This document shows, piece after piece, positions 33,001 to 44,834 of a stretch of 64,000 bases of DNA. The translations under genes were made by a program, and so were the position numbers. The DNA lies in contig OY829661.1 of the NCBI GenBank assembly GCA_963691815.1, positions 5,132,226-5,196,225 on the forward strand, read 5' to 3'. Within the stretch, counting starts at the first letter, position 1, and each line of letters opens with the position of its first letter. The notes under the pieces were generated by a model. That model worked only from the letters and a program-made list of their open reading frames with translations. It was not told where the DNA came from and ran no database searches. Source of the stretch: Echiichthys vipera (taxonomy: Eukaryota > Chordata > Actinopteri > Perciformes > Trachinidae).

Positions 33001-36000
33001 TATACGACATGAGATAACATATGACATGAGATGAGATAATATATGACATGAGATGAGATAACATATGACATGAGATGAGATAACATATGACATGAGATGA
33101 GATAATATATGACATGAGATGAGATAACATATGACATGAGAGCAGATAACATATGACATGAGATGAGATAACATATGACATGAGATGAGATAACATATGA
33201 CATGAGAGCAGATAACATATGACATGAGATGAGATAACATATGACATGAGAGCAGATAACATATGACATGAGATCAGATAATATATGACATGAGATGAGA
33301 TAACATATGACATGAGATGAGATAATATATGACATGAGATAATATATGACATGAGATCAGATAAAATATGACATGAGATCAGATAATATATGACATGAGA
33401 TGAGATAACATATGACATGAGATGAGATAATATATGACATGAGATAACATATGACATGAGATGAGATAACATATGACGTGAGATCAGATAACATATGACA
33501 TGAGGTGAGATAACATATGACATGAGATCAGATAAAATATGACATGAGATGAGATAACATATGACACAAGATGAGATAATATATGACATGAGATCAGATA
33601 AAATATGACATGAGATCAGATAACATATGACATGAGATGAGATAATATATGACATGAGATGAGATAACATATGACATGAGATGAGATAATATATGACATG
33701 AGATGAGATAACATATGACATGAGATGAGATAACATATGACATGAGATGAGATAACATATGACATGAGATGAGATAACATATGACATGAGATGAGATAAC
33801 ATATGACATGAGATCAGATAAAATATGTCATGAGATGAGATAACATATGACACGAGATGAGATAATATATGACATGAGATCAGATAAAATATGACATGAG
33901 ATCAGATAATATATGACATGAGATGAGATAACATATGACATGAGATGAGATAATATATGACATGAGATAAAATATGACATGAGATGAGATAACATATGAC
34001 ACGAGATGAGATAATATATGACATGAGATCAGATAAAATATGACATGAGATCAGATAATATATGACATGAGATGAGATAACATATGACATGAGATGAGAT
34101 AATATATGACATGAGATAACATATGACATGAGATGAGATTACATATGACATGAGATCAGATAACATATGACATGAGGTGAGATAACATATGACATGAGAT
34201 CAGATAAAATATGACATGAGATGAGATAACATATGACACAAGATGAGATAATATATGACATGAGATCAGATAAAATATGACATGAGGTCAGATAACATAT
34301 GACATGAGATGAGATAACATATGACATGAGATGAGATAACATATGACATGAGATGAGATAACATATGACATGAGATGAGATAACATATGACATGAGATGA
34401 GATAATATATGACATGAGATGAGATAATATATGACATGAGATGAGATAACATATGACATGAGATGAGATAACATATGACATGAGATGAGATAATATATGA
34501 CATGAGATGAGATAACATATGACATGAGATGAGATAATATACGACATGAGATAACATATGACATGAGATGAGATAATATATGACATGAGATGAGATAACA
34601 TATGACATGAGATGAGATAACATATGACATGAGATGAGATAATATATGACATGAGATGAGATAACATATGACATGAGAGCAGATAACATATGACATGAGA
34701 TGAGATAACATATGACATGAGATGAGATAACATATGACATGAGAGCAGATAACATATGACATGAGATGAGATAACATATGACATGAGAGCAGATAACATA
34801 TGACATGAGATCAGATAATATATGACATGAGATGAGATAACATATGACATGAGATGAGATAATATATGACATGAGATAATATATGACATGAGATCAGATA
34901 AAATATGACATGAGATCAGATAATATATGACATGAGATGAGATAACATATGACATGAGATGAGATAATATATGACATGAGATAACATATGACATGAGATG
35001 AGATAACATATGACATGAGATCAGATAACATATGACATGAGATGAGATAACATATGACATGAGATCAGATAAAATATGACATGAGATGAGATAACATATG
35101 ACACAAGATGAGATAATATATGACATGAGATCAGATAAAATATGACATGAGATCAGATAACATATGACATGAGATGAGATAATATATGACATGAGATGAG
35201 ATAACATATGACATGAGATGAGATAATATATGACATGAGATGAGATAACATATGACATGAGATGAGATAACATATGACATGAGATGAGATAACATATGAC
35301 ATGAGATGAGATAACATATGACATGAGATGAGATAACATATGACATGAGATGAGATAACATATGACATGAGATGAGATAATATATGACATTAGATGAGAT
35401 AACATATGACATGAGATGAGATAACATATGACATGAGATGAGATAATATATGACATGAGATGAGATAACATATGACATGAGATGAGATAATATACGACAT
35501 GAGATAACATATGACATGAGATGAGATAATATATGACATGAGATGAGATAACATATGACATGAGATGAGATAACATATGACATGAGATGAGATAATATAT
35601 GACATGAGATGAGATAACATATGACATGAGAGCAGATAACATATGACATGAGATGAGATAACATATGACATGAGATGAGATAACATATGACATGAGAGCA
35701 GATAACATATGACATGAGATGAGATAACATATGACATGAGAAGAGATAACATATGACATGAGATGTGACATAAAAGACACAATATCAAATTTGATCAAAT
35801 ACTCAAAGGTTGAATCTGGAGAATGAGCCGAACACCTCCATCTAGTGTCTCAAGATCGTAGTCACAACAGCAAAAAATAAGTCCAGTAGTCGGGTTGCCA
35901 GGTTGGTCAGACCCGGCCCAGTAGCTTACAGGAGACCGGAGTCTGTTTGAGCCTGTTTGAACCCGTCCCCTCCAGAAAATCACACCATACACCATAAACA

Positions 36001-38870
36001 AGGATTAGAGGAGTTTGACTGACAGTGAGACGGATTAAACTAAATTAGTTGAGAGAACATTAGATCATATGGATTGTAGGATGACATGAAAGAAAATCAG
36101 AAGGCAAGAGAAAAGGTAAAAATGTGCAAGAGGAATCATTAGGAGGTTAGATGAGAAACTGCCACCTCTCCAGCCACCAGTCCACATTCCATTAATGGTC
36201 CACACAGGGACTCAAACCAGCGACCCTCTGGTTCCCAGCCAAGTCACCTATGGACTGAGTTACTGCCACCCCATAGTAATGCTTCCAATAATCAGGATTC
36301 AGATCACAAACAGAAGTTTCTGAATCAAAGATGATGCAGCTGTTTACAAAGTGCAGACCGTAGACATATTACAATCATCCACAGAAAACACCTTCATCTC
36401 ATTCAAATGAGTCCAAAGGTGATTATTAATAAGAAGCAGTAGAGCTCTAAACCTGCACCTGGGGGTGGATCCATCATAGTTTGGGCTGAAGGGAACAAGG
36501 GCAGGTGAGTTCCATTTCCCCCCCTGCTCCTCCCCAGAACAATTCCCCTCAGCTCTCCGAGTGGCCCCTGTGTGACATGTGCTGTTACATAATACCAAGG
36601 GCTGAGGGGAAGTGAAGGAGGACGTGTTGAACCACTACTGAAACACAGCCAGGGTTTTTGTAACAGGGAGATTTCACTCAGCTGCCTCTAGAAGTCCCTG
36701 CAGCCGGCAGCAGCTCAGTGTTCTCTAGGTGTCACACGATGCCTGCTGACAGCGTTTTTTCTGTTAAATATGTGTATAGAGTGCCAACTTCCACTAGTAG
36801 AATACAAAAAGGCTGCAGATTGTTTGTGCACATCCCTGTGAAACGGAAAACAGAGGCCATAAAAATAAATGTTATGAAAAGAGCAAAAAAAAAGAAGTCA
36901 ATAAAATCCTACTACATTACTTTGTTGGTGAGAGAGGGTCACTCTGATTGGCTGATGTAATGTCATGTGTTGTGTGTTGACAGGTTGCTGAGATGGTGCT
37001 GACAGGAGAGGGTCACTCTGATTGGCTGTCTGGCTGCAGTTTTCACCCTGATGGAGCAAAACTGGCAACCACCAGTGGAGACTGTATGGTAAGTAGTCTT
37101 CACACCACTGCAACAGTATACAGGTGGGATACAGGTTAAAGTACAACCCAGTTTGATCTTAGGTCACTCCAATAAGGAAGTGCCAAAAACTGCAGTTCCT
37201 CAAGTGTCCACTAGAGTAGTTTGCACAATAGAGCAGTTTCTCACTGACCCCAATGTTAAACAGGCCGTTCACACAGCATCATTAAACCTGTTTAAGGCCT
37301 GGGACAAAAAAACATTATAGTATGTATGTTTAGGTCATATCTCCATGACAACACTGAGGGGGTGAATTGTTTTATATCAGGCTAATTTTTATTTTGTTGG
37401 AGGTTAAAGTGTATGAATAATTAGGGGCGTAGCCTCTTGAGTGACAGCTAGCCTCTGGCCCTTACTTCTCCTCAGAGGCTAGCTGTCAGGATTAGCATGC
37501 TAACTCCATCCTCTCCACCTCGACTCTGGTCATTCATGTGGTTTTGTTAGTATAAGTGACGAGATGGTTTGCTCTTTGATCAACTGTACAAACAGATGGT
37601 TTAGAACACATCGTGTTTATCTAGTAAGGTGTTCTGTTAGCCTAGCTCCCAGGCGCAGGAGCTAATGTGAGCTAACGTGGCTAAATCTGTAAACATCAGT
37701 CAGATGGACATATCTCCCTTCCCCCAAACGTCACATACATGCAATTTTTTTGGTAAGAGGAAATGAGGAGGAGTCAAAGTCTGACAAGATGGAGACTCAC
37801 AGACGTGAGTATGATTGGATCAAGTTGAGAGAACGGGCCACGGTGGAGTGGCTACGTCCATTTTTATACAGTCTGTGGTGTGAACGCCGGACTGGAACTC
37901 TGGTGTGCACCAAACAACCACTGTCTGGTCCGTCTCAAAGGGGTGGTCTGGGCCCACTGTCAAGTTAACTCTGGAAAAGTTCATTTGTGGTGTGAACACC
38001 ATGCAAACCAATCACAGGAAGCATATAATTTAATTGTCAGATTGAAAATTGAAACAATGTATCATCATCTCATTGGATTAGAATAAACTTTACTCAGAAT
38101 CAACTTTATTGGTTTGATAATGGAACTGCACCTTTAGGTGTGAACCTTCCCTTAGTGAGGTTTCTGTTTTCCTGTTTTCCTGGTCTTCATGTTCTAAGGC
38201 TGACTCTTTGACTCTCCTGCAGGTGCGGCTCTGGGATTTCTCTCGTGGCTGCTGCCTGCTGACGCTGCCCGGCCACAGCCAGCCCACCTGGGGAAGCTCC
38301 TTCCACTCGTGCGGCCATTTCTTGGCTTCCTGTTCTGCTGACAGAACCGCCAAGCTGTGGGACTTGAACAGCCAGCGATGCCGCCTCACGCTGCGTCGCC
38401 ACACTGCCTCCGTCAACAGCGTCTGCTTCCTGCCCTTCTCCGACGTCCTCCTCACCTGCTCAGCTGACAAAACCCTCGCCATGTGGGATGCCAGACTGGG
38501 TGTCTGCACCACTACTTTCCAAGGACACCAGCACCCATGCAACCACACCACCTTTAGCTTGGCAGGCAACGTCGTGGCCTCCTGTGACTCATGTGGCATC
38601 ATTAACCTGTGGGACATCAGGAAACCTACGTTGGCAACGGCCACGATAGATGCTGGGCCATTGGCCGCTAACCAGGTGGCGTTCAGCCCATCGGGGAAGA
38701 CGCTGGCTGTGGCCAGCTCTGATGGTCTGGTCAGACTGGTGGAGGTAGATTCCTGTGTGGCGAGCAGCCTCCAGGGACACAGCAATGGTGTGCAGAGTGT
38801 GACGTTTGACCACAAAGGAGAGACTGTGATATCAGCGGGGAGTGATGGAGTGATCAACGTCTGGGCGTGA
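29065..38870 (+). CDS. spag16: sperm-associated antigen 16 / PF20 (whole gene, 3 coding exons)
   Basis: SPAG16 is the vertebrate PF20, a WD40 protein of the central-pair apparatus of motile cilia and sperm flagella. Three exons join in frame to 592 aa (human about 631). Residues 25-70 are acidic and charged; 72-120 hold the conserved VDDFLRNSLRRAGLSRTLNS and FEAEWY block; 130-230 form a coiled coil with the signature MQRERDFHRLQYRRV. A basic linker (230-310) follows, then about 320-592 form seven WD40 blades ending GSDGVINVWA. ATG 29065 (AAGATGG) has the best context. An ATG 9 codons of reading upstream of 29012 belongs to a longer frame from 28984 that overlaps promoter-like motifs, and Met at 29137 (MSARGKE) is an alternative. 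Human SPAG16 has about 16 exons, so most introns are gone here. Confidence 0.92.
29088..29110 (+). promoter_or_regulatory. RFX X-box plus FOX site, module 2
   Basis: GTTACCACGGCAAC (29088-29101) is a second X-box match, followed two bases later by GTAAACA (29104-29110). It repeats module 1 in order and spacing 58 bases downstream, and overlaps codons if ATG 29065 is used. Confidence 0.7.
30100..30570 (+). repeat. degenerate edge of the 22-bp array with an embedded dispersed repeat
   Basis: GAGATGAGAT-like words begin just past the donor. 30310-30450 matches the repeat at 58170-58320 (CACACAGGCCCGAAA, then GGGGTTCGGTGCCTTGCTCA). Confidence 0.7.
30571..35770 (+). repeat. 22-bp minisatellite array, 5.2 kb, with higher-order structure
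   Basis: Roughly 230 copies of a 22-base unit, ATATGACATGAGATGAG plus ATAAC, with GATCAG, GAGCAG, AATAT and truncated variants, in spag16 intron 1. Blocks of variants recur at offsets of 1383 and 1537 bases (for example ends at 31209, 32746 and 34129, or 31952, 33335 and 34872). The difference, 154, is exactly seven units. The minus strand lacks stops in all three frames of the unit, which creates apparent proteins of up to 510 residues (MSYVISSHVICYLISCH-like) that are artefacts. Confidence 0.98.
35795..36010. repeat. dispersed repeat, copy 1 (family B)
   Basis: CATCTAGTGTCTCAAGATCG and GTCGGGTTGCCAGGTT are shared with 44862-45020. I could not define its ends or class. Confidence 0.7.
36130..36280 (-). 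repeat. tRNA-SINE-like fragment
   Basis: GGGACTCAAACCAGCGACC and GACTGAGTTACTGCCACCCC read, on the minus strand, like the B- and A-box ends of a tRNA-derived SINE (GGTCGCTGGTTTGAGTCCC). The rest of 36280-36983 shows no gene. Confidence 0.5.
36984..37088 (+). CDS. spag16: spag16 coding exon 2
   Basis: 35 codons, residues 343-377 (VAEMVLTGEGHSDWLSGCSF, HPDGAKLATTSGDCM), second WD blade; the human counterpart is GHTDWLSDCCFHPSG. Acceptor TTGACAG, donor GTAAGT, phase 0. Confidence 0.95.
37089..38222. other. spag16 intron 2, repeat-like
   Basis: I see no exon here. GGAAGTGCCAAAAACTGCAG near 37177 recurs as GAAGTGCCAAAAACTGC near 8467, a dispersed repeat. Confidence 0.5.
38223..38870 (+). CDS. 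spag16: spag16 coding exon 3 (last)
   Basis: 215 codons plus TGA, residues 378-592, encoding five WD blades in a single exon (VRLWDFSRGCCLLTLPGHSQ, SADRTAKLWDLNSQ, SADKTLAMWDARLG, NLWDIRK, SDGVINVWA). Acceptor CTCCTGCAG. Confidence 0.95.
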   Translation: MRLWDFSRGCCLLTLPGHSQPTWGSSFHSCGHFLASCSADRTAKLWDLNSQRCRLTLRRHTASVNSVCFLPFSDVLLTCSADKTLAMWDARLGVCTTTFQGHQHPCNHTTFSLAGNVVASCDSCGIINLWDIRKPTLATATIDAGPLAANQVAFSPSGKTLAVASSDGLVRLVEVDSCVASSLQGHSNGVQSVTFDHKGETVISAGSDGVINVWA

Positions 38871-39090
38871 GATGAACTGAAAAACTGATGCTTTAGATGA
38901 GCATCAAATCATCCTGCTGTGAGCAGATGATCTTTTGAGTGTTTTCTTGTGGCGATGGGAAAGTTCTCTCACAAATGTTTGTACAGATACAATACCTGAG
39001 TCTCTGAATCCATACCAAAATGATTCTTTTGTTGATAGCTTACTTTGAGAAATGAACTCTTTCTGAAAGTCTTTACCATGAGCACATGTA

Positions 39091-39096
39091 AATAAA
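39091..39096 (+). terminator. spag16: spag16 polyadenylation signal
   Basis: AATAAA, 220 bases past the stop codon, the first canonical signal downstream. Confidence 0.6.
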
Positions 39097-39338
39097 AGAA
39101 AGTCATTCCTAAATGTTATCCTAACACCAGCAGCTGTCTGTAACTGCCATAATAATTTACATAAGGAACCACTGGATCAAAGAGTCAATAAGATGAATCT
39201 GACCTGAATCTTTCAGTAGGACCTAGGCTCACATGGAGAGGAAAGATCTGGCTACAACGCTTAGCATTCTGCTATAGTATAAAACGGTTCTGGCTAGTTC
39301 ATATTTCTTTAAACCAATTACATTTGCTTTAGGCAGCA

Positions 39339-39361
39339 AACACACACACACGCACACACAT

Positions 39362-39447
<86 letters not shown>
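39339..39447 (+). repeat. (CA)n microsatellite
   Basis: About 109 bases of CA with a short CGCA/TACTCG interruption near 39351-39366. Confidence 0.97.
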
Positions 39448-39449
<2 letters not shown>

Positions 39450-39869
39450 TTTCATAAATTCTTCGACCAGTCTATCGATTTCCCCCATTTTGTATTGTGG
39501 CCAAAGTTGTTTCCCTTCTCCTCTTACAAATTTCGAGCAATCACCACCAAATGTGGTACAGAACATCTGCGGACCAAAAATTATTTTTTTCAGATTTTTT
39601 ATGCTCCATGCATGTTCCATATAACTGTCCCTAAGAGTTTTGCACCAATGTTGGGGACAGGGCTTGTATTACAAAACCTATCATATCTCCTGAACACTTT
39701 GAGCCCTGGAGGTGACATGGACAGAATTTTAAAGCACCTGCACACTTTAGTAAAGTGTGTGTGCGACTTAGTATCTCACGTGGGAGTTATTATGCATGCG
39801 TGCAAGTTATTAAGTGCGTCCATGTCACCACCAGGGCTCCGTACTCTGCTATTGTAACCACGTTTGGTG

Positions 39870-40510
39870 GACATGTGTAGATACAGTTTTTTTCCCATTG
39901 CTTGACCATTATAGACCCATGCTTAGACCAAAGTAACACAACTTGCAGTTTTTGTTACTATACCTTTAATAAATTTCGCTGCTTTGCTTTAGTTGCATTT
40001 CTGCAACACACTTGCTCCTGCATACTACACACTATTTCATACATAAGACACTTTGTTCAAAAATGAAATATCAGGTTAATATTGGGAAGACACATCTATT
40101 AAAAATACAAAACACATCAGGTAATTGAAAACACTGAAATACCCACCTGAAAATACCTACTTACATCACTGAACACCAATCAGCCAGCTACCGAAGGCCT
40201 CAGATAGCCCTTTTGAGATCTTTGCAAGCATGGATGCAGGGAGAGCAAGAGGTAGAGGAAGAGGAGGACGTGGTCGAAGAGGCCATGCACGGACCATTAT
40301 TTCTGATGGCATAAGAGCAATTTTGGTGTACCATGTCATAAACCATGGCGTGACTATGAGGGAAGCCCGGCAGAGTCCACCCTAATCCAAGCTGTTTTAC
40401 AGTTTCATCCACAATAAGAATATTCTGACTGGAAAACAGGTATGTCATCAACTCTCTACTTTCTACTCTTCTCAGATGTTATCTACAGTATTTACCATAC
40501 AGTACTTATA
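39870..40510 (+). mobile_element. DDE-transposon 5' fragment with GR-rich N-terminus
   Basis: From 40231 the plus strand reads MDAGRARGRGRGGRGRRGHA then ISDGIRAILVYHVINHGVTM, a pattern I know from abundant teleost IS630/Tc1-related transposases. A stop and a missing C-terminal half show it is dead. A TACAGT-type end appears at about 39889 and again near 40486-40500. Confidence 0.55.
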
Positions 40511-41620
40511 GTGCCTATAGAAAATTCTGATTCCCTTTAGAAATAGTCACTTTTTTTACCGCCTGAAATGATAATACATTAAAAAAATATATTTTTTCCC
40601 AGCGTGATTTACATATTTTGCCTTACAACATTCAATTGAAATGTTTTTTTTTTAGTTAGTTAATACAAAAAGGAAAAACTAGAATAGCAGTGTTGTAAAA
40701 GTGCTGAGTCCCCAGATGTAATCCTTTGTGGAGGCACCTTTTGCTTTAATTACAGCATCAGTCTGTTTGGATCTGTCTCTACCAGCTTTGTGCACCTAGA
40801 GTGGAAATATTTCCCCATTCTTCCTGCAGAACTGTTGGAGTTCAGTCAGATTCTGTGGTGAGTGGTGATGGACTGCACTCTTCAGGTCCATCCACAGATG
40901 TTCTGTAGGATTCAGGTCAGAGCTCTGACTAGGACCTAGGACCTTCACCTTCCTGTCCTTTAGCCACTGTGTTGTTTTTATGGAGGTGTGTTTTGGGTCG
41001 TTGTCAGGCTGAAGGTGAACCACCTGCCCATTTTCAAGTTTCTAACAGAGGGACAAGGGTTTCCCTCAAGAATGTGGGTGGACTTGGCAGCATCCATTTT
41101 CCCTTCAATCCTGACCAACTGCCCAGTCCCTGCTGAAGAGAACCAAGCCCACAACATAGTGCTGCCACCACCATGCTCCACTGTAGAGATGGTGTGGTTT
41201 GGGTGGTGTGCTTTGTTTGGTTTCTGCCAAACATAGAGCTCAGAGTTCAGCCCAAAAAGTTCAGTTTTGGTCTCACCTGACCGTATCACCTTTAACACAT
41301 GGCATCAGAATCTTCAGTATGTTTTTTTATGAGACTCAGTGTGACATTTTTTCAGAAGAGGCTTCTTTCTCTACACCCTGCCAAACATGTAGACAACCCT
41401 CTGCCATTAAGACTTGGAACTCCTTCAGGGTCACCATGGGCCTCCTGGCAGCTTCCCTGATCAATCTTTTCTTGGCTCAGCCTCCAGTTTGGAGGGGCGG
41501 CCTGATCTAGGCCAGGTCTGGGTGGATCCATATGCCTCCACTGCTGGACAATACTCTGAACGGTCCTCAGAGAGTTAGTTTAAGCCTTTGAAATATTTTA
41601 TATCCTTGTGCCTATCCACA
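40500..41620 (-). mobile_element. Tc1-like element, decayed
   Basis: The minus strand carries transposase pieces in shifted frames: LFGLNSELYVWQKPNKAHH and AAKSTHILEGNPCPSVRNLK, then PDNDPKHTSIKTTQWLKDRK, then SSDLNPTEHLWMDLKSAVHH. The second aspartate (PDNDPKH) and final glutamate (TEHLW) are visible. The left end begins near TAGTGCCTATAGAAA (40508). Confidence 0.85.
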
Positions 41621-41626
41621 ACTTTA

Positions 41627-42064
41627 TAGGAACAGCTGATTTTATTCTGAAGGTAAACCAAAAAAACAGCTGATTTTATTCTGAAGTAAAATCAAAGGAA
41701 CAGCTGATTTTATTCTGAAGTCAAATCAAAGGAACAGCTGATTTTATTCTGAAGTCCAATCAAAGGAACAGCTGATTTTATTCTGAAGTCAAATCAAAGG
41801 AACAGCTGATTTTATTCTGAAGTAAAATCAAAGGAACAGCTGATTTTATTCTGAAGTCACATCAAAGGAACAGCTGATTTTATTCTGAAGTAAAATCAAA
41901 GGAACAGCTTATTTTATTTTGAAGAAAAATCAAAGGAACAGCTGATTTTATTCTGAAGTCAAATCAAAAGAACAGCTGATTTTATTCTGAAGTCAAATCA
42001 AAGGAACAGCTGATTTTATTCTGAAGTAAAATCAAAGAAACAGCTGATTTTATTCTGAAGTAAA
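41627..42064 (+). repeat. 34-bp minisatellite with an E-box in every unit
   Basis: About 12.5 tandem copies of a 34-base unit containing GGAACAGCTGATTTTATTCT followed by GAAGT(C/A)AAATCAAA. Each carries CAGCTG. It lies between spag16 and the LAS2 orthologue. Confidence 0.96.
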
Positions 42065-42553
42065 GTTTTTTTATCCTTTAAAAAAACTCTGTCAAGTCTC
42101 CCAACTTCATAGGAACTACACTTAAAGTCACTGGCTAGATATCCCCTCCCACTGACAAAACATTCACCACACTTGAATGGGAAAAGGATCTGTTTTGGAA
42201 TATTTAAAAAAAATGCTGTGAAATAGATCCTCAATAAATGAAAAATGACACCATCATGATAGTAAACCAAGATCTGTTTTAATGTGAACTGTGTGAGAGG
42301 AAAGAGCAATTAGAAACAAGCCTGTAACATGAAAATAAAACACATCTGTTACAAAACATGTTCAGGCCGCATGTCTGCCTGAACGCTGATTTGGCACTTT
42401 AACGGTTCAGACTGTGAAGCAAGAGAGAAAACACAGAATCTGCCTTCATCAGCTGCAAGACAAAGCGAATACAAACATACTGATTTCTGTTTCCTGTCCA
42501 AATCATACTGAGTAAGTTCATAAAGTCTGTAGGCACACCTGTGTTACAATGAT
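42065..42553. other. intergenic, nothing recognised
   Basis: No coding signal, RNA gene or repeat with definable ends was seen. Confidence 0.4.
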
Positions 42554-43113
42554 CTTTAAGTGTAATTCCAGGGCAAAATCATCCCATGATCTTTTCTGGC
42601 ACTTACATACATCAAAGACAGTTTTTTTTTGTGTATGAACCATTAACGGAGAAATCCAGTAGAGTGGCTAACAGTCGGACGTGGCTAACAGTGATGAGCT
42701 CGGGGCATTAAGGTGAAGGTATTAAACGTCTTTTTTAACCACTAATACTGCTGAAAATGACAGCAAATCTCTGCAGTAGCATTTGAAGAGTCCCTACACA
42801 GAAAACAAAGCACCAACAACGTAGTTAGTGAACCCAGAGTTTATTTAAAGACTTACCTTCTCGCCCCTGTACCAGCTCCTCTCATAGTGAAGTCCATTCA
42901 AGTGGATTACCAAAGTCAATCCTAAAGGAAGGAGCCCATTGGTGCTTAGTTTTCTGCCCCGAGCTAATCAGTGTCAGCCACGTCCGGCTGTTAGCGACTC
43001 TACCAAATTTCTCCGTTAATAGTTCATAAACAATAAAAACTGTCTCCATGGCTTACTTGATGTCATTGTCGAAAAAGACCATGGGATGATTTTGCACCTG
43101 AATTACACTTTAA
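42554..43113. mobile_element. MITE family A, full-length copy
   Basis: Ends TTTAAGTGTAATTCCAGG and AATTACACTTTAA with the sub-end CATCCCATGATCTTTT. The interior shares TCCCCGAGCTAATCAGTG-type segments with the other copies. Confidence 0.75.
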
Positions 43114-44683
43114 CACACCAAATACAACAGTTCACTTGTTGAGGTGTGTCTTGATAATGGAGCCAGAGAGACCTTGTTTGTTGTCTCCTAAATCTGAAGT
43201 ATGTTGCGTTCATATCATATGGGTTGGATGGTCGAGATGGTGTGAGTGTTGATATAATTTGACAAATTAAGACAGTATAAAAAGAGGAATAAAAAATACA
43301 GTGCACATTCAATGCACTATAGTCATTACATTACGGGTTAATGGCCTTGAATGACACTTTGGCTGTCCATGTTTGTTTTTTCTCAGGCAAATCGGAATTA
43401 TGACGCTCCAAATCAGACATAACTCAGCTTTCAGAAAATTTTTACAGAAAACAGTTCTTACAAATTAAAACGTGATAAATACAACACAACGTAAACGCCC
43501 CTTCTCACACTTAGCTCTACATTGTCACACTTGGTTCAAAATTCATCAGGCAGCTGGACTCTGCCCTCGGTCCCAGCTCTGCTTTGAGCTTCATGCTAAG
43601 AGGTAAGGTGCGTGCTATCATCTGAACATTTTGTATATTGGCAACAATACAACTGATTTTCTGTACAAATACCAAAATGGAACTTTTTTTCTATACCTTA
43701 CTTTTACCCCATTTTTTCATTTAACCAAATCTGCTCCTTACATCAGTGTTAATAAAGGACATTTCCTGAATAAATAATAGTATATAGTAATATAATGTTC
43801 CTTATTTAGATCACAACAAACCTCGAGGTTTAGCGTGTGTAACATTGTAGTTCTTAGTGAGGAAATACGCTAAACTTGAGCATGTAACATTTAACATTAT
43901 AATACGGTAATGTTGGCATGTTCAAATGCTAATGTTAGCATGTTAATAGCATATGGCTACAGATTCAGTTGGCATGACAGCAAACAACATTTTCAGTACA
44001 GTAATAAACATAGAAATAGATAGAAAGTGATATCCTCTGTTCATATTGGCACATTCACTTTTCAGCGTGGCACAGACACTTGCAGTATGTCGACAGCTGT
44101 TGATACTCTTCTGCCATTTCTTCTCTCAGACTAAGTGTGATTGTCCTTACCGTCGCTGAGAGGCTGCAGAGCGCCATTCTACATTCTACATTCAACATTG
44201 GGACATTAAGATACATCTTCTTGTTTTCTGTCTTCCACAGAGTTAGATGAGGAGATGGGTAATTATCATCGGTGTGCCCAGTACAGAGATATGTTCTGAA
44301 CCTTAGCACTAACACTAGAAACGGGGTCTAGCTCCATCAAAAACAGAAATAAAGATCCAATTCAAACTACTCTGAATCTGTCTGATTTCCATGTTGCAGA
44401 TTTTTGTTTTTTTTTTTAATGTAAAAAAAGAGGAAGTCAGTGATCTCTTGAAACCACCCTCTCATCTGACTTTGGTAAAGTATCAAACAAGAGGAATAAC
44501 CAGAAGACCACACTTTTCCTTTAATGAACGTTCTCTGTTCTGGGGGTTCACAACTGAGAAAAGGACACAATTTCCCAGCTTCCTTCACTCTAACACTTCA
44601 CATAACTTTCATGGATTTCCAAAAGGCTCTGGTTGGATCTCTGTATTGTTAGTGTTAAGATGAAGTGCATTTAGCCTTTAGCT
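43114..44683. other. intergenic, nothing recognised
   Basis: AT-rich DNA without readable exons. A T/A-rich stretch at 44404-44425 and CATGTTAGCATGTTAA-like words near 43930 are the only repeats seen. Confidence 0.4.
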
Positions 44684-44834
44684 TCAGGAGGGTTTCTGCT
44701 GAGTGCAGGTGAGTCGGTCAGCAGAAGAAGACGAGTAGCGTCCTTCATCTTCGTCATTCTCCTCTTCCTTCTCTGCAGGTTTCTCTCTGGGTTCTTCCAC
44801 CAGCACCTTCAGACGGCTCAGGTGATGCATAGCT
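44684..44834 (-). CDS. LAS2 orthologue exon 14 (last, stop TGA)
   Basis: 151 bases, residues 515-564 (AMHHLSRLKVLVEEPREKPA, then EENDEDEGRYSSSSADRLTC). Acceptor CCTCAG in phase 2. Confidence 0.85.

Noticed and set aside
30571..35770. Regularly repeated short units, superficially like a CRISPR array
   Set aside because: Units are head to tail without unique spacers, and the sequence is clearly vertebrate.
31219..35798. Long minus-strand frames (up to 510 codons) of MSYVISSHVICYLISC-type repeats, looking like a membrane protein
   Set aside because: They are translations of the 22-bp array. The unit has no stop in any minus frame and 22 is not divisible by three, so the same peptide appears whichever frame is read. 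No start context, splice sites or conservation.
38090..38857. 255-codon minus-strand frame over spag16 exon 3
   Set aside because: Antisense shadow of the WD40-coding exon; no recognisable domain.
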